Shown here: piece by piece, positions 8,470-16,759 of the stretch
Position numbering within the stretch: the first letter of the stretch is position 1
How the letters are laid out: each line of letters starts with the position of its first letter
Origin: Actinomycetota bacterium
GTDB taxonomy: Bacteria; Actinomycetota; Acidimicrobiia; Acidimicrobiales; Ilumatobacteraceae
Assembly: GCA_026393475.1 (NCBI GenBank)
Contig: JAPLAA010000126.1
Coordinates: 1-64,000 of the forward strand
Length of the DNA stretch: 64,000 nucleotides
Direction: 5' to 3'
The notes under the pieces: generated by a model
What the model was told of the DNA's origin: nothing
Databases searched by the model: none
Seen by the model: the letters and a program-made list of their open reading frames with translations, nothing else
Made by a program: the position numbers and the translations under genes

Positions 8470-9002
8470 TTCAGTACCTCACGCAGTCGGTCCTTGGCGC
8501 GGGCCAGTTGGCGGCGCACCGTTCCTTCGGAGACGTCGAGCCAGGTGGCGACGTCGGGGATGGTCATGTCCTCCCAGTAGACGAGGTAGGCGATCGCTCG
8601 TTGCTGCGGGCTCAGCCGGTCGAGCGCACGTCGCACGTCGACGGCGTTCGTCGGATCGACCGAACTCGTCACCACCAGGCGACCGGCCCGCTCCTCGCGA
8701 TCGGTGCGTCGCCGGCTGGATCGCACCCGATCGGTCGCACCGTTGACCACCGCTCGGGTGAGGTAGGCGCGTTGGTCGCTCACCTGCGACCAGTCGGGTC
8801 GGCGCACCAGTCGACCGACCGTGTCGGCGACGAGGTCGTACGCCTCGTCCCGTCCGACGATCGCCGTGGCCAGGCGCATCAGGCGTGGGGCCTCGCTCCG
8901 GTAGAGCTCGGCCCACGGTGGTTCGTTCGGAGATCCACTGACGGCCACCGGCGATGCCGTGGTCGACCAGGTCTCGGTGTCGGGCTCACCCGTGGAGGAC
9001 AT
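8466..9002 (-). CDS. ECF-family RNA polymerase sigma factor
   Basis: A 178-residue sigma-70 family factor with two domains. Region 2 is LYRSEAPRLMRLATAIVGRDE through QVSDQRAYLTRAVVNGATD. Region 4 is ALDRLSPQQRAIAYLVYWEDM followed by the helix-turn-helix VATWLDVSEGTVRRQLARAKD, typical of SigE/SigM-like actinobacterial ECFs. GTG 9005 and ATG 9002 lie back to back; ATG is chosen. The last four bases overlap the anti-sigma start. A GAAC-N16-GTC promoter at 9039-9061 points to autoregulation. Signal unknown. Confidence 0.88.
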   Translation of the reverse strand: MSSTGEPDTETWSTTASPVAVSGSPNEPPWAELYRSEAPRLMRLATAIVGRDEAYDLVADTVGRLVRRPDWSQVSDQRAYLTRAVVNGATDRVRSSRRRTDREERAGRLVVTSSVDPTNAVDVRRALDRLSPQQRAIAYLVYWEDMTIPDVATWLDVSEGTVRRQLARAKDRLREVLK

Positions 9003-9038
9003 CACGCCCCGAAGACGTCACCGGCCCACCCTAGGTGT

Positions 9039-9061
9039 GACAACTCGATCAGGAATCGTTC
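9039..9061 (-). promoter_or_regulatory. Candidate ECF-type autoregulated promoter
   Basis: Read on the minus strand, GAAC (9061-9058) and GTC (9041-9039) are separated by 16 bases. This matches the GGAAC/GTC style of actinobacterial ECF promoters, with transcription predicted to begin about 25-30 nt before the sigma gene. Sequence-only inference. Confidence 0.4.
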
Positions 9062-9190
9062 GGCATGCGCTGTGCGTGTGTTCACGTTCGCGTGGAAGTG
9101 ACGCGCCAGCGACCGAACGCAGCGCGAGCCGCGACCTCGACCGGCGGCGTCACCGATGCGCGATCGAGCTCGGTCGCCTAGCGTGGTCGA

Positions 9191-12145
9191 GTGGCAACGA
9201 CGGAGACCTTCGGCGCGTCGCTGCGACGACTGCGGACGGCTGCCGGGCTCACCCAGGAACGTCTCGCCGAACGATCGGGGATCAGCGCAGCGGGTGTCGC
9301 CGCGCTCGAAGCGGGCCGTCGCACGTCTCCCCGACTCACCACGGTCGGACTGCTCTGCGACGCGCTGGGTGTCGACGCGGAGCAGCGAGCCGCCCTGATC
9401 GCCTCGGCGACGGGCGATCCGGTGACCGCTGTGACCGGTCGGCAGCTCGCCCAGCGCGGCTCGGCGGAGCCCGACATGCCGCGTCCGGGCCATCACCCCT
9501 TCGTCGGTCGGGTCGTGGAGCTGCAGGCCCTGCGGGATGCGTGGGCGCGGCGGGCCCGGGTCGCGTTGGTGACCGGCGAGGCAGGGGTGGGCAAGACCAC
9601 CCTGGCGGACGAGTTCGCAGCCGAACTGGCCGGCCACGGCGTCACGGTGCTGGTCGGTCGCTCGACGACACACCAACTCGGCGTGTTCGAAGCGTGGATC
9701 GAGCCGATCCGGACGGCCTTGCGACGCTTCGACACGGGGGTGCCGATCGAACTGCGCGATCTGGGTCGCCTCGTGCCTGGGCTCGTCGACGGTGCATCGG
9801 ATCCGCTGATGCCGAGCCGCTCCGACCCGACGGTGGAGCGGCGCCTGCTCTTCGAGACCGCGGCGAACCTCCTCGGCTCGACCGGACCGACGCTGGTGGT
9901 GCTCGACGACCTGCATTGGGCCGATCAGGGCACGCTCGCCATGCTCGCCTTCCTCTCGGCGCACGAGCGGCTCGCCGACGTCATGATCGTGGGCACGATC
10001 CGGTCGACCGACGTCACGACGGCGACCGGCGCAGCGCTCGCCGAACTGCGTCGCCGGTGTGTCGTCGCGTCGGTGCAGCTCGACGGACTCAGCCGTGCCG
10101 AACTCGTCGAGCTGGTCTCCGACGTGGCCGGTGCCGAGACGTCCGACGGGTTGATCGACGCGGTCAGCGGCGCCACCAACGGGAACCCGCTGTTCATCCG
10201 TGAGCTCACCGAGCACCTCCTCCGCCACGGCGTGGAACCGGGGAGCGCGACGCCGACGGTCCCCGAGGGCATCAGGCAGACGATCGATCTCCGTGTCGCC
10301 GGGCTGTCGACCGAGGCACAGGCACTGCTGCGTGCGGGCGCGGTGCTCGGCCAGCAGTTCGACCTCCACGTCGCAGGCCGGATGGCCGGCCTCGAGGGTG
10401 AGGCGCTGCTCGCGGCAGCTGAGGATTCGTTGCTGTCGAGCCTCGTGGTGGAACGCGCCGCCGCCGCGGCGGTCGCGTTCTCGCACGGCCTCGTGAGCTC
10501 GGCGATCTACGAGGGCACATCTGCGCTGAGGCGGCTGGGTCTGCACCGCGCCGCAGCGACCTGGCTCGCCGATCTGAACCCCGTCGCCGCGGGCGAGGTC
10601 GTCGACGTCGCCAGACACTGGGCGATCGTCGCGGCAGGCGATCCGACCGCGCGGAGCACCGCCGCGCGATGGTCCGCACGCGCCGGTATCGCCGCCTCCG
10701 CCGCGGCCTCGGTCGACGAGGCGATCGCCTGCTTCGAACGTGCGATCGCGACCTGGGACGAGCCGAGCGCCGAGTACGCCGACACCCTGGTGCGCCTCGG
10801 GTCCGCGTTGATGGCGGCCGGCAGCCTGAGCGAGGGCAAGGAACACCTGCTCGACGCGCTGCGGGTTGCCGACGCGGCCGGCGACGCATCGGTGTTCGCC
10901 CGCGCGGTCCTCGGGCTGTCGGCGAGCGTGCGCTACACCCAGAGCGACCCCGTGCGGATCGCCGAGTTGGAGGACGCGATCGCCCGGCTCGACCCGGGCG
11001 AGATGGTCCTGCGTCCCGCGCTGCTCGCGACACTGCGTCGTCAGCTGGGTTTCGTCGACTCCGACGAGGCGGAGCTGCGCCGTCGCGAAGCGGCCGACCT
11101 GGTGGCCGAGGCTGTGTCGAGTCCCGACGTCTCCGAGGAGCTGCTCATCTCGCTCGGCAGCCTGCGTGACTCCTTGGTCGTCGACGATCCCGAGCCGCTC
11201 GGACGCCTGGCGCGCGACATCATCCGTGTCGCCCAGGCCAGGCAGGATCTGCCGGTGCTGTCGACGGGCTGGTACCGGCAGGCGTGGGCAGCCCTCGAAC
11301 TCGGCGAGGCGGCGCGCTTCCGGGAGGCGGTGTCGGAGTACCGGACGATCGCCGAGCGCCTCCGGCGGCCGTACGAACTCGCGCTGTCGTCGAACATGCT
11401 CGCGGCCGTGGCCCAGATCGAGGGCCGCTACGACGACGCCGAGGCGGCGGGCCAGGAGGCGTTGGCCCACGCGTCGACGATCGACGACGGCAACTTCAGC
11501 TGGGTCTACTTCGCGAACTCCGGCATCCGTGCCTACGACACCGGCCCGTCGAGGCCGACGTTCGAGATGATGACCGCGGTGCGCCCCGACTTCGGGAACC
11601 TGGCGACGTTCGAGGCGGCCTATGCCGCCATGGCGGGTGCCGTCGGGGAACGATCGCTCCTCGAGGAGTTGTTCGAGCAGCAGATCGGTCGCAACGGTGA
11701 GGTGGTCGACGCGAACTGGGCGTATCTCAGCGCCGAACGCCTCCCGGTGATCGGCATGTGGGCGTGGGCCTGTGGCAGCGATGGCGACGTCGGTCGTGCG
11801 GCGATCGTGCGCGATCGCCTCGCCCGGGTCGCCGAACTCGGTGTGCGGGTCGTTCGCATCGCGCCGGTGGGCGCGTGGATCGGGCCGCTCGACCACCACC
11901 TCGGCGTGCTGAGTCGGGTGGTGGGCGACCTCGATCGTGCCGACGTGCACCTCCAGCGTGCGCTCGTGGTCGAAGACGAGCTGAACGGCCGCCCGTACAC
12001 CGTGCGAACGTTGATGGAACTGGCAGCGGTCGCCCGAGCGCGAGGTGGACCGGACGCATCTGCCCGGATTGACACCCTGACCGACCGGGCACAGCGGCTC
12101 GCCGCCGACATCGGTCTCGAATCGATCCTCGACACCTGCCACTGA
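9191..12145 (+). CDS. XRE-HTH / AAA ATPase regulator with TPR-like C-terminus
   Basis: A 984-residue STAND-type regulator. Residues about 8-60 form a Cro/C1 helix-turn-helix (LRRLRTAAGLTQERLAERSG with AGVAALEAGRR). Around residue 129 comes Walker A, GEAGVGKTTLADE, then Walker B near 240, LVVLDDLHWADQ, and ATPase-associated segments. The remaining 550 residues are Ala/Leu-rich helical repeats resembling TPRs. Proteins of this build bind DNA after a ligand or partner relieves ATP-dependent autoinhibition. GTG 9191 is the start; no strong ribosome binding site is seen, so the mRNA could be leaderless. It diverges from the ECF sigma operon across 185 nt and may share control with it. The regulon is unknown. 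Confidence 0.88.
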   Translation: MATTETFGASLRRLRTAAGLTQERLAERSGISAAGVAALEAGRRTSPRLTTVGLLCDALGVDAEQRAALIASATGDPVTAVTGRQLAQRGSAEPDMPRPGHHPFVGRVVELQALRDAWARRARVALVTGEAGVGKTTLADEFAAELAGHGVTVLVGRSTTHQLGVFEAWIEPIRTALRRFDTGVPIELRDLGRLVPGLVDGASDPLMPSRSDPTVERRLLFETAANLLGSTGPTLVVLDDLHWADQGTLAMLAFLSAHERLADVMIVGTIRSTDVTTATGAALAELRRRCVVASVQLDGLSRAELVELVSDVAGAETSDGLIDAVSGATNGNPLFIRELTEHLLRHGVEPGSATPTVPEGIRQTIDLRVAGLSTEAQALLRAGAVLGQQFDLHVAGRMAGLEGEALLAAAEDSLLSSLVVERAAAAAVAFSHGLVSSAIYEGTSALRRLGLHRAAATWLADLNPVAAGEVVDVARHWAIVAAGDPTARSTAARWSARAGIAASAAASVDEAIACFERAIATWDEPSAEYADTLVRLGSALMAAGSLSEGKEHLLDALRVADAAGDASVFARAVLGLSASVRYTQSDPVRIAELEDAIARLDPGEMVLRPALLATLRRQLGFVDSDEAELRRREAADLVAEAVSSPDVSEELLISLGSLRDSLVVDDPEPLGRLARDIIRVAQARQDLPVLSTGWYRQAWAALELGEAARFREAVSEYRTIAERLRRPYELALSSNMLAAVAQIEGRYDDAEAAGQEALAHASTIDDGNFSWVYFANSGIRAYDTGPSRPTFEMMTAVRPDFGNLATFEAAYAAMAGAVGERSLLEELFEQQIGRNGEVVDANWAYLSAERLPVIGMWAWACGSDGDVGRAAIVRDRLARVAELGVRVVRIAPVGAWIGPLDHHLGVLSRVVGDLDRADVHLQRALVVEDELNGRPYTVRTLMELAAVARARGGPDASARIDTLTDRAQRLAADIGLESILDTCH

Positions 12146-12181
12146 CCCGAAGAGGTCGGTTCGCGGGCGCGTGAGACCGGT

Positions 12182-12201
12182 TGTGAGGGTGATGTGAGGG
12201 T
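12182..12201 (+). promoter_or_regulatory. 11-bp-spaced direct repeat upstream of lysE-like gene
   Basis: TGTGAGGGT occurs at 12182-12190 and again at 12193-12201, exactly 11 bp apart, 45 nt before the exporter start. GTGAGACCG at 12171 is a weaker third copy. Direct repeats one helical turn apart are typical of OmpR/PhoB-family response regulator sites; such a regulator (TCS1) lies just downstream of this gene. Confidence 0.4.
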
Positions 12202-12245
12202 CGTGTCACTGGTGACGACGCCTCGACGAGCGCATCGTCGTGGTC

Positions 12246-12890
12246 ATGAGTTCGCTCCTCGACACCCGCCTGTTGCTCAGCTTCTGCTTGACCGCCGCGG
12301 TGATCGTCGTCATGCCCGGACCCAGCGTGATGTTCATCGTGAGCAGGGCGTTGGCGGTCGGCCGGCCCGCGGCGATCGCTGCGGCAGCCGGCAACTCGCT
12401 GGGGCAGACGTTCCAGGGTCTGCTCGCTGCGTTCGGCATCGGCTCGATCATCGCCGAGTCCGATCTGCTCTACGACGTCATCAAGTTCGGTGGGGCGATC
12501 TACCTCGTGTCGGTCGGCGCCAAGACGCTGAGGAACCGGCAGTTCGCATCGGCGGACACCGCGGTTGCCGAGGGCCCCGGCCGCCGGACCGAGCTGCGTC
12601 ACGGCTTCATGGTCGGCGCGACCAACCCGAAGACCATCGTGTTCTTCGCTGCGGCACTTCCCCAGTTCGTCGATCGGGACCGTGGGTTCGTGGTCGGGCA
12701 GATGCTCATGTTGCTCGCCGCCTACGGGACGATCTCGTGGTTCAGCGACACCTCGTGGGGCGTCGCCGGCGGATCGATCCGGCGGTGGTCCGCCGGGTCG
12801 CCCCGTCGCATCGAGCGACTGATCGGCATCGGCGGATGCTGCATCATCGCCGTCGGAGGATGGATGGCGCTGTCGCACGGCGCCGCCTGA
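12246..12890 (+). CDS. LysE/RhtB family amino acid exporter
   Basis: A 214-residue inner-membrane protein with about six hydrophobic segments. The family signature is near the N-terminus: FCLTAAVIVVMPGPSVMFIV, followed by GRPAAIAAAAGNSLG. A second marker, FMVGATNPKTIVFFAAALP, opens the C-terminal half. The family exports amino acids or related small molecules. ATG 12246 is chosen; GTG 12240 in the same frame is possible. It is probably monocistronic: a GTGAGGGT direct repeat lies upstream and a hairpin downstream. Exported compound unknown. Confidence 0.88.
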   Translation: MSSLLDTRLLLSFCLTAAVIVVMPGPSVMFIVSRALAVGRPAAIAAAAGNSLGQTFQGLLAAFGIGSIIAESDLLYDVIKFGGAIYLVSVGAKTLRNRQFASADTAVAEGPGRRTELRHGFMVGATNPKTIVFFAAALPQFVDRDRGFVVGQMLMLLAAYGTISWFSDTSWGVAGGSIRRWSAGSPRRIERLIGIGGCCIIAVGGWMALSHGAA

Positions 12891-12909
12891 GACCGACGTC
12901 TCGCGCCGC

Positions 12910-12951
12910 GGTGATCGCCCAGGTCTGTTGGAGAGGCGCTGGGCGGTCACC
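12910..12951 (+). terminator. Hairpin after lysE-like gene
   Basis: GGTGATCGCCCAG (12910-12922) pairs with 12939-12951 at 12 of 13 positions around a 16-nt loop, 19 nt after the stop codon. TGATCGCCCAGG is shared with the terminator arm at 16733-16756, suggesting related elements. Confidence 0.55.
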
Positions 12952-13062
12952 TGCGGTTGCACACGGTGTGAGACGGGCCGATCCCCTGGGTCACGTCGAT
13001 CACATCGATCACCGCAGCCGGGCACTGCCACGGGTCCTCACATCGCTCGGAGGCGGCCGAGC

Positions 13063-13084
13063 GATCGCTGAGAGATCGCTGAGA
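13063..13084 (+). promoter_or_regulatory. Perfect 11-bp tandem repeat, candidate TCS1 operator
   Basis: GATCGCTGAGA is repeated head-to-tail at 13063-13073 and 13074-13084, 53 nt upstream of the response regulator start. The spacing equals one DNA turn, as for OmpR/PhoP-family dimers. TCTCAGCG and TCTCAGGG, the reverse orientation of the same core, appear at 15297 and 15329 before the protease gene. Confidence 0.5.
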
Positions 13085-13137
13085 GCGACGAGGAGAGGTC
13101 GCTCGGCATCGGAGTGCCCGGCTGCGATGATGCATCG

Positions 13138-13812
13138 ATGCGGATCCTCGTGGTGGAAGACGAACCGGTGATCGCCCAGGCGCTCGTCGACGGCCTCCGC
13201 GGCGAGGGCTACGCGGTCGACCACGCGCCACGTGGCGACGAGGGGCTGTGGATGGCCACCGAGCAGCACTACGACGCAATCGTCCTCGACGTGATGCTGC
13301 CGGGCATGAACGGCTTCCTCGTGTGCCGCACCCTGCGCGAGCAGGGAAACGACACGCCGATCCTGATGCTGACTGCGAAGGATGGCGAGTACGACCAGGC
13401 GGAAGGGCTCGACACCGGTGCCGACGACTACGTGGTCAAGCCGTTCTCGTTCGTCGTGCTGCTCGCCCGTCTGCGCGCCCTGGTCCGCCGGGGGCCGGCC
13501 GAACGGCCGGCGGTGATGCAGGTGGGCGATCTGGTCCTCGACCCCGCCGAGCGCCGCTGCCGTCGCGGCGACACCGAACTCGAGCTCACCCCGCGCGAAT
13601 TCGCGCTGCTCCGATTCCTCATGCACCACGTCGGTCGAGCGGTCACCAAGCGCGAGATCGTCGAGGGTGTGTGGGGCGACGACGAGCTCGACCCGAACGT
13701 CGTCCAGGTGTACATCGGCTACCTGCGCCGCAAGGTCGACGAGCCGTTCGGCACCGCGACCATCCAGACCGTGCGCGGCATCGGCTACCGGGTCGAAGCG
13801 GAACGCCGATGA
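13138..13812 (+). CDS. OmpR-family response regulator (TCS1)
   Basis: A 224-residue two-domain regulator. The receiver opens MRILVVEDEP with the acidic pair, phospho-acceptor Asp51 (IVLDVMLPG), switch Thr in LMLTAKDG and Lys in YVVKPFSF. The C-terminal winged helix shows LELTPREFALLRFLM and VVQVYIGYLRRKVDE with TVRGIGYRVE. ATG 13138 is the first methionine that gives a normal receiver start. The last four bases (ATGA) overlap the kinase start. A perfect 11-bp tandem repeat upstream suggests autoregulation. It is followed by a secreted protease gene that may be its target. The stimulus is unknown. Confidence 0.94.
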   Translation: MRILVVEDEPVIAQALVDGLRGEGYAVDHAPRGDEGLWMATEQHYDAIVLDVMLPGMNGFLVCRTLREQGNDTPILMLTAKDGEYDQAEGLDTGADDYVVKPFSFVVLLARLRALVRRGPAERPAVMQVGDLVLDPAERRCRRGDTELELTPREFALLRFLMHHVGRAVTKREIVEGVWGDDELDPNVVQVYIGYLRRKVDEPFGTATIQTVRGIGYRVEAERR

Positions 13813-15224
13813 CCGCGTCACCCACCGTGCACCGGCATGCACGACGACCATTGAGGTCGCTCAGGGCCCGCATCGTCGCCCTGGTCGCCGTCGGCGTCGC
13901 GGTCTCCGCCGTCGCCGTCACGCTGCTCGTGGCCCACCGCGACTGGCGTCTCGCCGACGCGACCCTGCTCGACGTCGTGATGGACGAGACCGACCGTCTC
14001 GACCGAGCGGTCGCACAGCAGTTCGACGACGGCGACGAGGCCACGATCGAGGATCCGGTGGACGGCGATGCCGTGGCCATCTTCGACGTCGACGGGGAGA
14101 TCGCCGACACCGTCGGCGACCTCTCGACCCGCGACGTCGAAGCGATCGCGGACGAGTTCGAGATCGACACGCTCAGCGAGTTCGACATCGTGTCCGACGA
14201 CGTCGAGATCGACGGCACGGTATGGGCGGTCGGCGTCACCGGATGCATCGAGCCGGCGGCGTGCGCGGCGATCGTCGTCGCCCGCGAACGTTCGTCGTTC
14301 GGCGCGCACGTGGCCGATCGGCTCGCCTGGATCCTCGGGATCGTGCTGGTCTCGACCCTGCTCGCTGCGTTCGCGTCGCGCTGGGTCGTCGGCAGGTCGC
14401 TGCGGCCGGTCGATCGGATGCGACGCGAGGTCGACGAGATCACCACCGACGACCTGAGCCGCCGGGTGGCGGTCCCGGCGACGGGCGACGAGGTGGAGGC
14501 GCTCGGCTCGAGCTTCAACCGGACGATCGACCGCCTCGAACGTGGCGTCGACGCCCAACGTCGGTTCGCGTCCGACGCGGCCCACGAGCTGCGCAGCCCG
14601 CTCGCCGGGATGCGGGCGGTGCTCGAAGTGGGTCAGCGGCACCCCGAACGGGCGACCGAGTCGATGGCCACGGCGATCGCCCAGATCGATCGCGCGAGCC
14701 GGCTCATCGACGATCTGCTGGTGCTCGCCCGACGCGACGGCGATCGGACGCCACTCGAGCGCAAGGCGGTCGACCTCGACGATCTCGTCGTCGAGATGGT
14801 GCGTGAGGCCACAGCTCGGTATCCGGAGATCTCGTTCGACCGTCGTGGCGTCACTCCCGTGCAGGCGCTGGTGGTCGGCCCGGCGATCGCCCGCGTCGTG
14901 CAGAACCTGCTCGACAACGCGGCCCGCCATGCGCACGGCCGTGTCCGGGTGCGCCTCGGCGCGGCGATGGGCCGTCCCGGGGCCGAACTCGGCTGGGAGC
15001 TGTCGGTCGACGACGACGGACCGGGCGTGCCCGCGGTCGATCGTGAGCGGGTCTTCGAACGCTTCGCTCGTCTCGACGAGTCGCGCAGCCGCCATACGGG
15101 TGGCACCGGGCTCGGGCTCGCGATCGTGCGCGACCTCGTCACCGAACACGGTGGCACCGTCCACGTCGCCGACAGCGACCTCGGCGGCGCCTCGTTCGTC
15201 GTGCGCGTGCTCCCGGCCGTCTGA
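13809..15224 (+). CDS. Sensor histidine kinase (TCS1)
   Basis: A 471-residue membrane kinase paired with the preceding regulator. TM1 is at residues 21-42 and TM2 at 173-191. The roughly 130-residue extracytoplasmic loop between them is extremely acidic, with many Asp/Glu clusters (EIDTLSEFDIVSDDVEIDG) and two Cys near 146 and 152, suggesting cation or envelope sensing. HAMP follows TM2, then the H-box DAAHELRSPLAG with His259, N-box VQNLLDNAARHA, and the ATP lid DDDGPGVP and GGTGLGLAIVRDL. ATG 13809 overlaps the regulator stop. All catalytic motifs are intact. Confidence 0.93.
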   Translation: MTASPTVHRHARRPLRSLRARIVALVAVGVAVSAVAVTLLVAHRDWRLADATLLDVVMDETDRLDRAVAQQFDDGDEATIEDPVDGDAVAIFDVDGEIADTVGDLSTRDVEAIADEFEIDTLSEFDIVSDDVEIDGTVWAVGVTGCIEPAACAAIVVARERSSFGAHVADRLAWILGIVLVSTLLAAFASRWVVGRSLRPVDRMRREVDEITTDDLSRRVAVPATGDEVEALGSSFNRTIDRLERGVDAQRRFASDAAHELRSPLAGMRAVLEVGQRHPERATESMATAIAQIDRASRLIDDLLVLARRDGDRTPLERKAVDLDDLVVEMVREATARYPEISFDRRGVTPVQALVVGPAIARVVQNLLDNAARHAHGRVRVRLGAAMGRPGAELGWELSVDDDGPGVPAVDRERVFERFARLDESRSRHTGGTGLGLAIVRDLVTEHGGTVHVADSDLGGASFVVRVLPAV

Positions 15225-15422
15225 TTCGCGTACCGAGCCGCCCAGTCCGTCCGCTCCGGTCGCTCAACGCTGCGGCACGGAGGTGTCCGGCGCCCTTCTC
15301 AGCGTTCTCTTCGCATCGCACCGCGGTCTCTCAGGGGCGGATCGTCATGGTGTGCGATGTCGTCGCACAGCGCGCTCGGCCGGGCCACGCCGCATCGTGG
15401 CGAGCTCCCGAGGAGACCCCCC

Positions 15423-16694
15423 ATGAACCGCTCCGTTCCCGCCCGTCACACCGACACCCCGATCCGCGTGGTCGGTCGTCGTCGCCGACTCGTGTTCGCC
15501 TTGGCCACCCTCACCGCCGCCGGTGCCGCCGGTGCGGTGGTGTTGCCCTCGCCCGCCTCGGCGGTGGTCGACGGCCAGCCGACCGCCATCACCCAGGCGC
15601 CCTGGCAGGTGTCGCTGCAGGACGGCTCCGGCCACTTCTGCGGCGGCACGGTGATCGATGCCTCGACGATCGTGACCGCTGCGCACTGCGTCGAGGGATC
15701 GACCGCAGCCGACTTGTTCGTGCGCGCCGGCGTCACCGATCGGACGGACGCGGCGGGTCAGGACCGCGACGTCGCCCGGGTGATCGTGCACCCGGGCGGG
15801 TTCGACGCCGCCGCCGACGTGGCGCTGCTCGTGCTCGCCCGCCCGCTGTCGCTCGGCACCTCGGTGCAGGCGATCGGGCTCGCCTCGGCCGCGGACGTCG
15901 CCGGGGCGTCGTCGGCCGTGGTCTCGGGCTGGGGCGCACGCGCCGAGGACGACGCCGACGGCTCGACGACCCTGCTGTCGGCCGAGGTGCCGATCCTCGA
16001 CGACGCCACCTGCCAGACCGCGCTCGGTGGCGACGGCGGGATCGTGGCCGCCAACGAGTTGTGTGCGGAGGGTCTCGGCGCCGGCTCGTGCTACGGCGAC
16101 AGCGGCGGCCCGCTCACGGTGGTGGGCGTCGACGGCACGGTGAAGCTCGCCGGCGTCGTGAGCTGGGGGATCGAGTGCGCCGTGTCGCCCGGCGTGTTCG
16201 CCGAGGTGCCGACGTTCGCCGGCTGGATCGTCGACGGCGCCGCCGCCGGCGTCGACGGCACGCCCCACCCGGACGGCGAGATGTCGCCCGACGAGGTGGC
16301 GACCGACGTCGGCACCGGTGACGGCTGGGACGAGAGCTGGGACGACAGCTGGGACGACAGCTGGGACGACAGCTGGGACGAGGAGGGCGTGGGCGGGGCT
16401 GCCGGCGGCGGAGCCGACGCCGGCTGTCTCGACGACCTCGGTGTCGACGCCGGCGACGCCGGCGACGCCGGCGACGCCGGCGACGAGGGGTGGATCCCTG
16501 CCGACGGCGACGAGGACGGCTGGCTCGACGACGCAGCGATCGAGGACGTGTGGGACGACGGCACGGAGTGGGACACCGAGTGGGACGACACCTCCGGGGA
16601 CGACACCTCCGGGGACGACGGCGAGTGGGACGATGACTCGAACTCCGACGACGAGATCGATTGGGACGACGACGGGAACGGCTGGATCGGCTGA
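15423..16694 (+). CDS. Secreted S1-family serine protease with acidic Trp-Asp tail
   Basis: A 423-residue exported protease. The signal peptide runs to about residue 47 (PSPASA), so the next residues VVDG occupy the place of the trypsin IVGG N-terminus. The triad is His88 (TAAHC), Asp132 and Ser227 (GDSGGP). The residue equivalent to trypsin Asp189 is Gly221, so cleavage after Arg/Lys is unlikely and chymotrypsin- or elastase-like specificity is more probable. Cys73/89 and Cys223/252 suit conserved disulfides. The C-terminal 150 residues are an acidic tail made of DDSW, DAG and EWDD repeats. ATG 15423 follows CGAGGAGA. It lies 198 nt after TCS1 and ends at a shared terminator. Confidence 0.9.
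   Translation: MNRSVPARHTDTPIRVVGRRRRLVFALATLTAAGAAGAVVLPSPASAVVDGQPTAITQAPWQVSLQDGSGHFCGGTVIDASTIVTAAHCVEGSTAADLFVRAGVTDRTDAAGQDRDVARVIVHPGGFDAAADVALLVLARPLSLGTSVQAIGLASAADVAGASSAVVSGWGARAEDDADGSTTLLSAEVPILDDATCQTALGGDGGIVAANELCAEGLGAGSCYGDSGGPLTVVGVDGTVKLAGVVSWGIECAVSPGVFAEVPTFAGWIVDGAAAGVDGTPHPDGEMSPDEVATDVGTGDGWDESWDDSWDDSWDDSWDEEGVGGAAGGGADAGCLDDLGVDAGDAGDAGDAGDEGWIPADGDEDGWLDDAAIEDVWDDGTEWDTEWDDTSGDDTSGDDGEWDDDSNSDDEIDWDDDGNGWIG
16335..16380 (+). repeat. Four 12-nt tandem repeats encoding the DDSW tail motif
   Basis: AGCTGGGACGAC recurs at 16335, 16347, 16359 and (last copy incomplete) 16371, encoding SWDD four times in the protease tail. The near identity at DNA level indicates recent slippage expansion. 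Confidence 0.85.
16446..16481 (+). repeat. Four 9-nt tandem repeats encoding the DAG motif
   Basis: GACGCCGGC is repeated four times without interruption, encoding DAG-DAG-DAG-DAG in the acidic tail of the secreted protease. Exact copies suggest a length-variable tract. Confidence 0.85.
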
Positions 16695-16701
16695 CGCGCT
16701 C

Positions 16702-16758
16702 CTGTTGCGTGTGATCGCTCGGGCCCGCAGGACGGGCCTGGGCGATCACACGCGACAG
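16702..16758. terminator. Strong bidirectional hairpin between protease and PPOX genes
   Basis: The arms run 16702-16727 and 16733-16758 and pair with 3 mismatches in 26 bp around a 5-nt loop (CAGGA). It fills the 65-nt gap between converging genes: 7 nt after the protease stop and 1 nt after the stop of the minus-strand gene. It probably terminates both transcripts. Confidence 0.75.
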
Positions 16759-16759
16759 C

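Noticed and set aside
9002-12142. About 1046-codon open frame antisense to the XRE-AAA regulator
   Set aside because: Shadow of the regulator; composition is dominated by Arg, Asp and His with no domain motif, whereas the plus strand shows HTH and Walker motifs.
16335-16481. Repeat array as a non-coding element
   Set aside because: The 12- and 9-nt units are in frame inside the protease gene and encode its tail.
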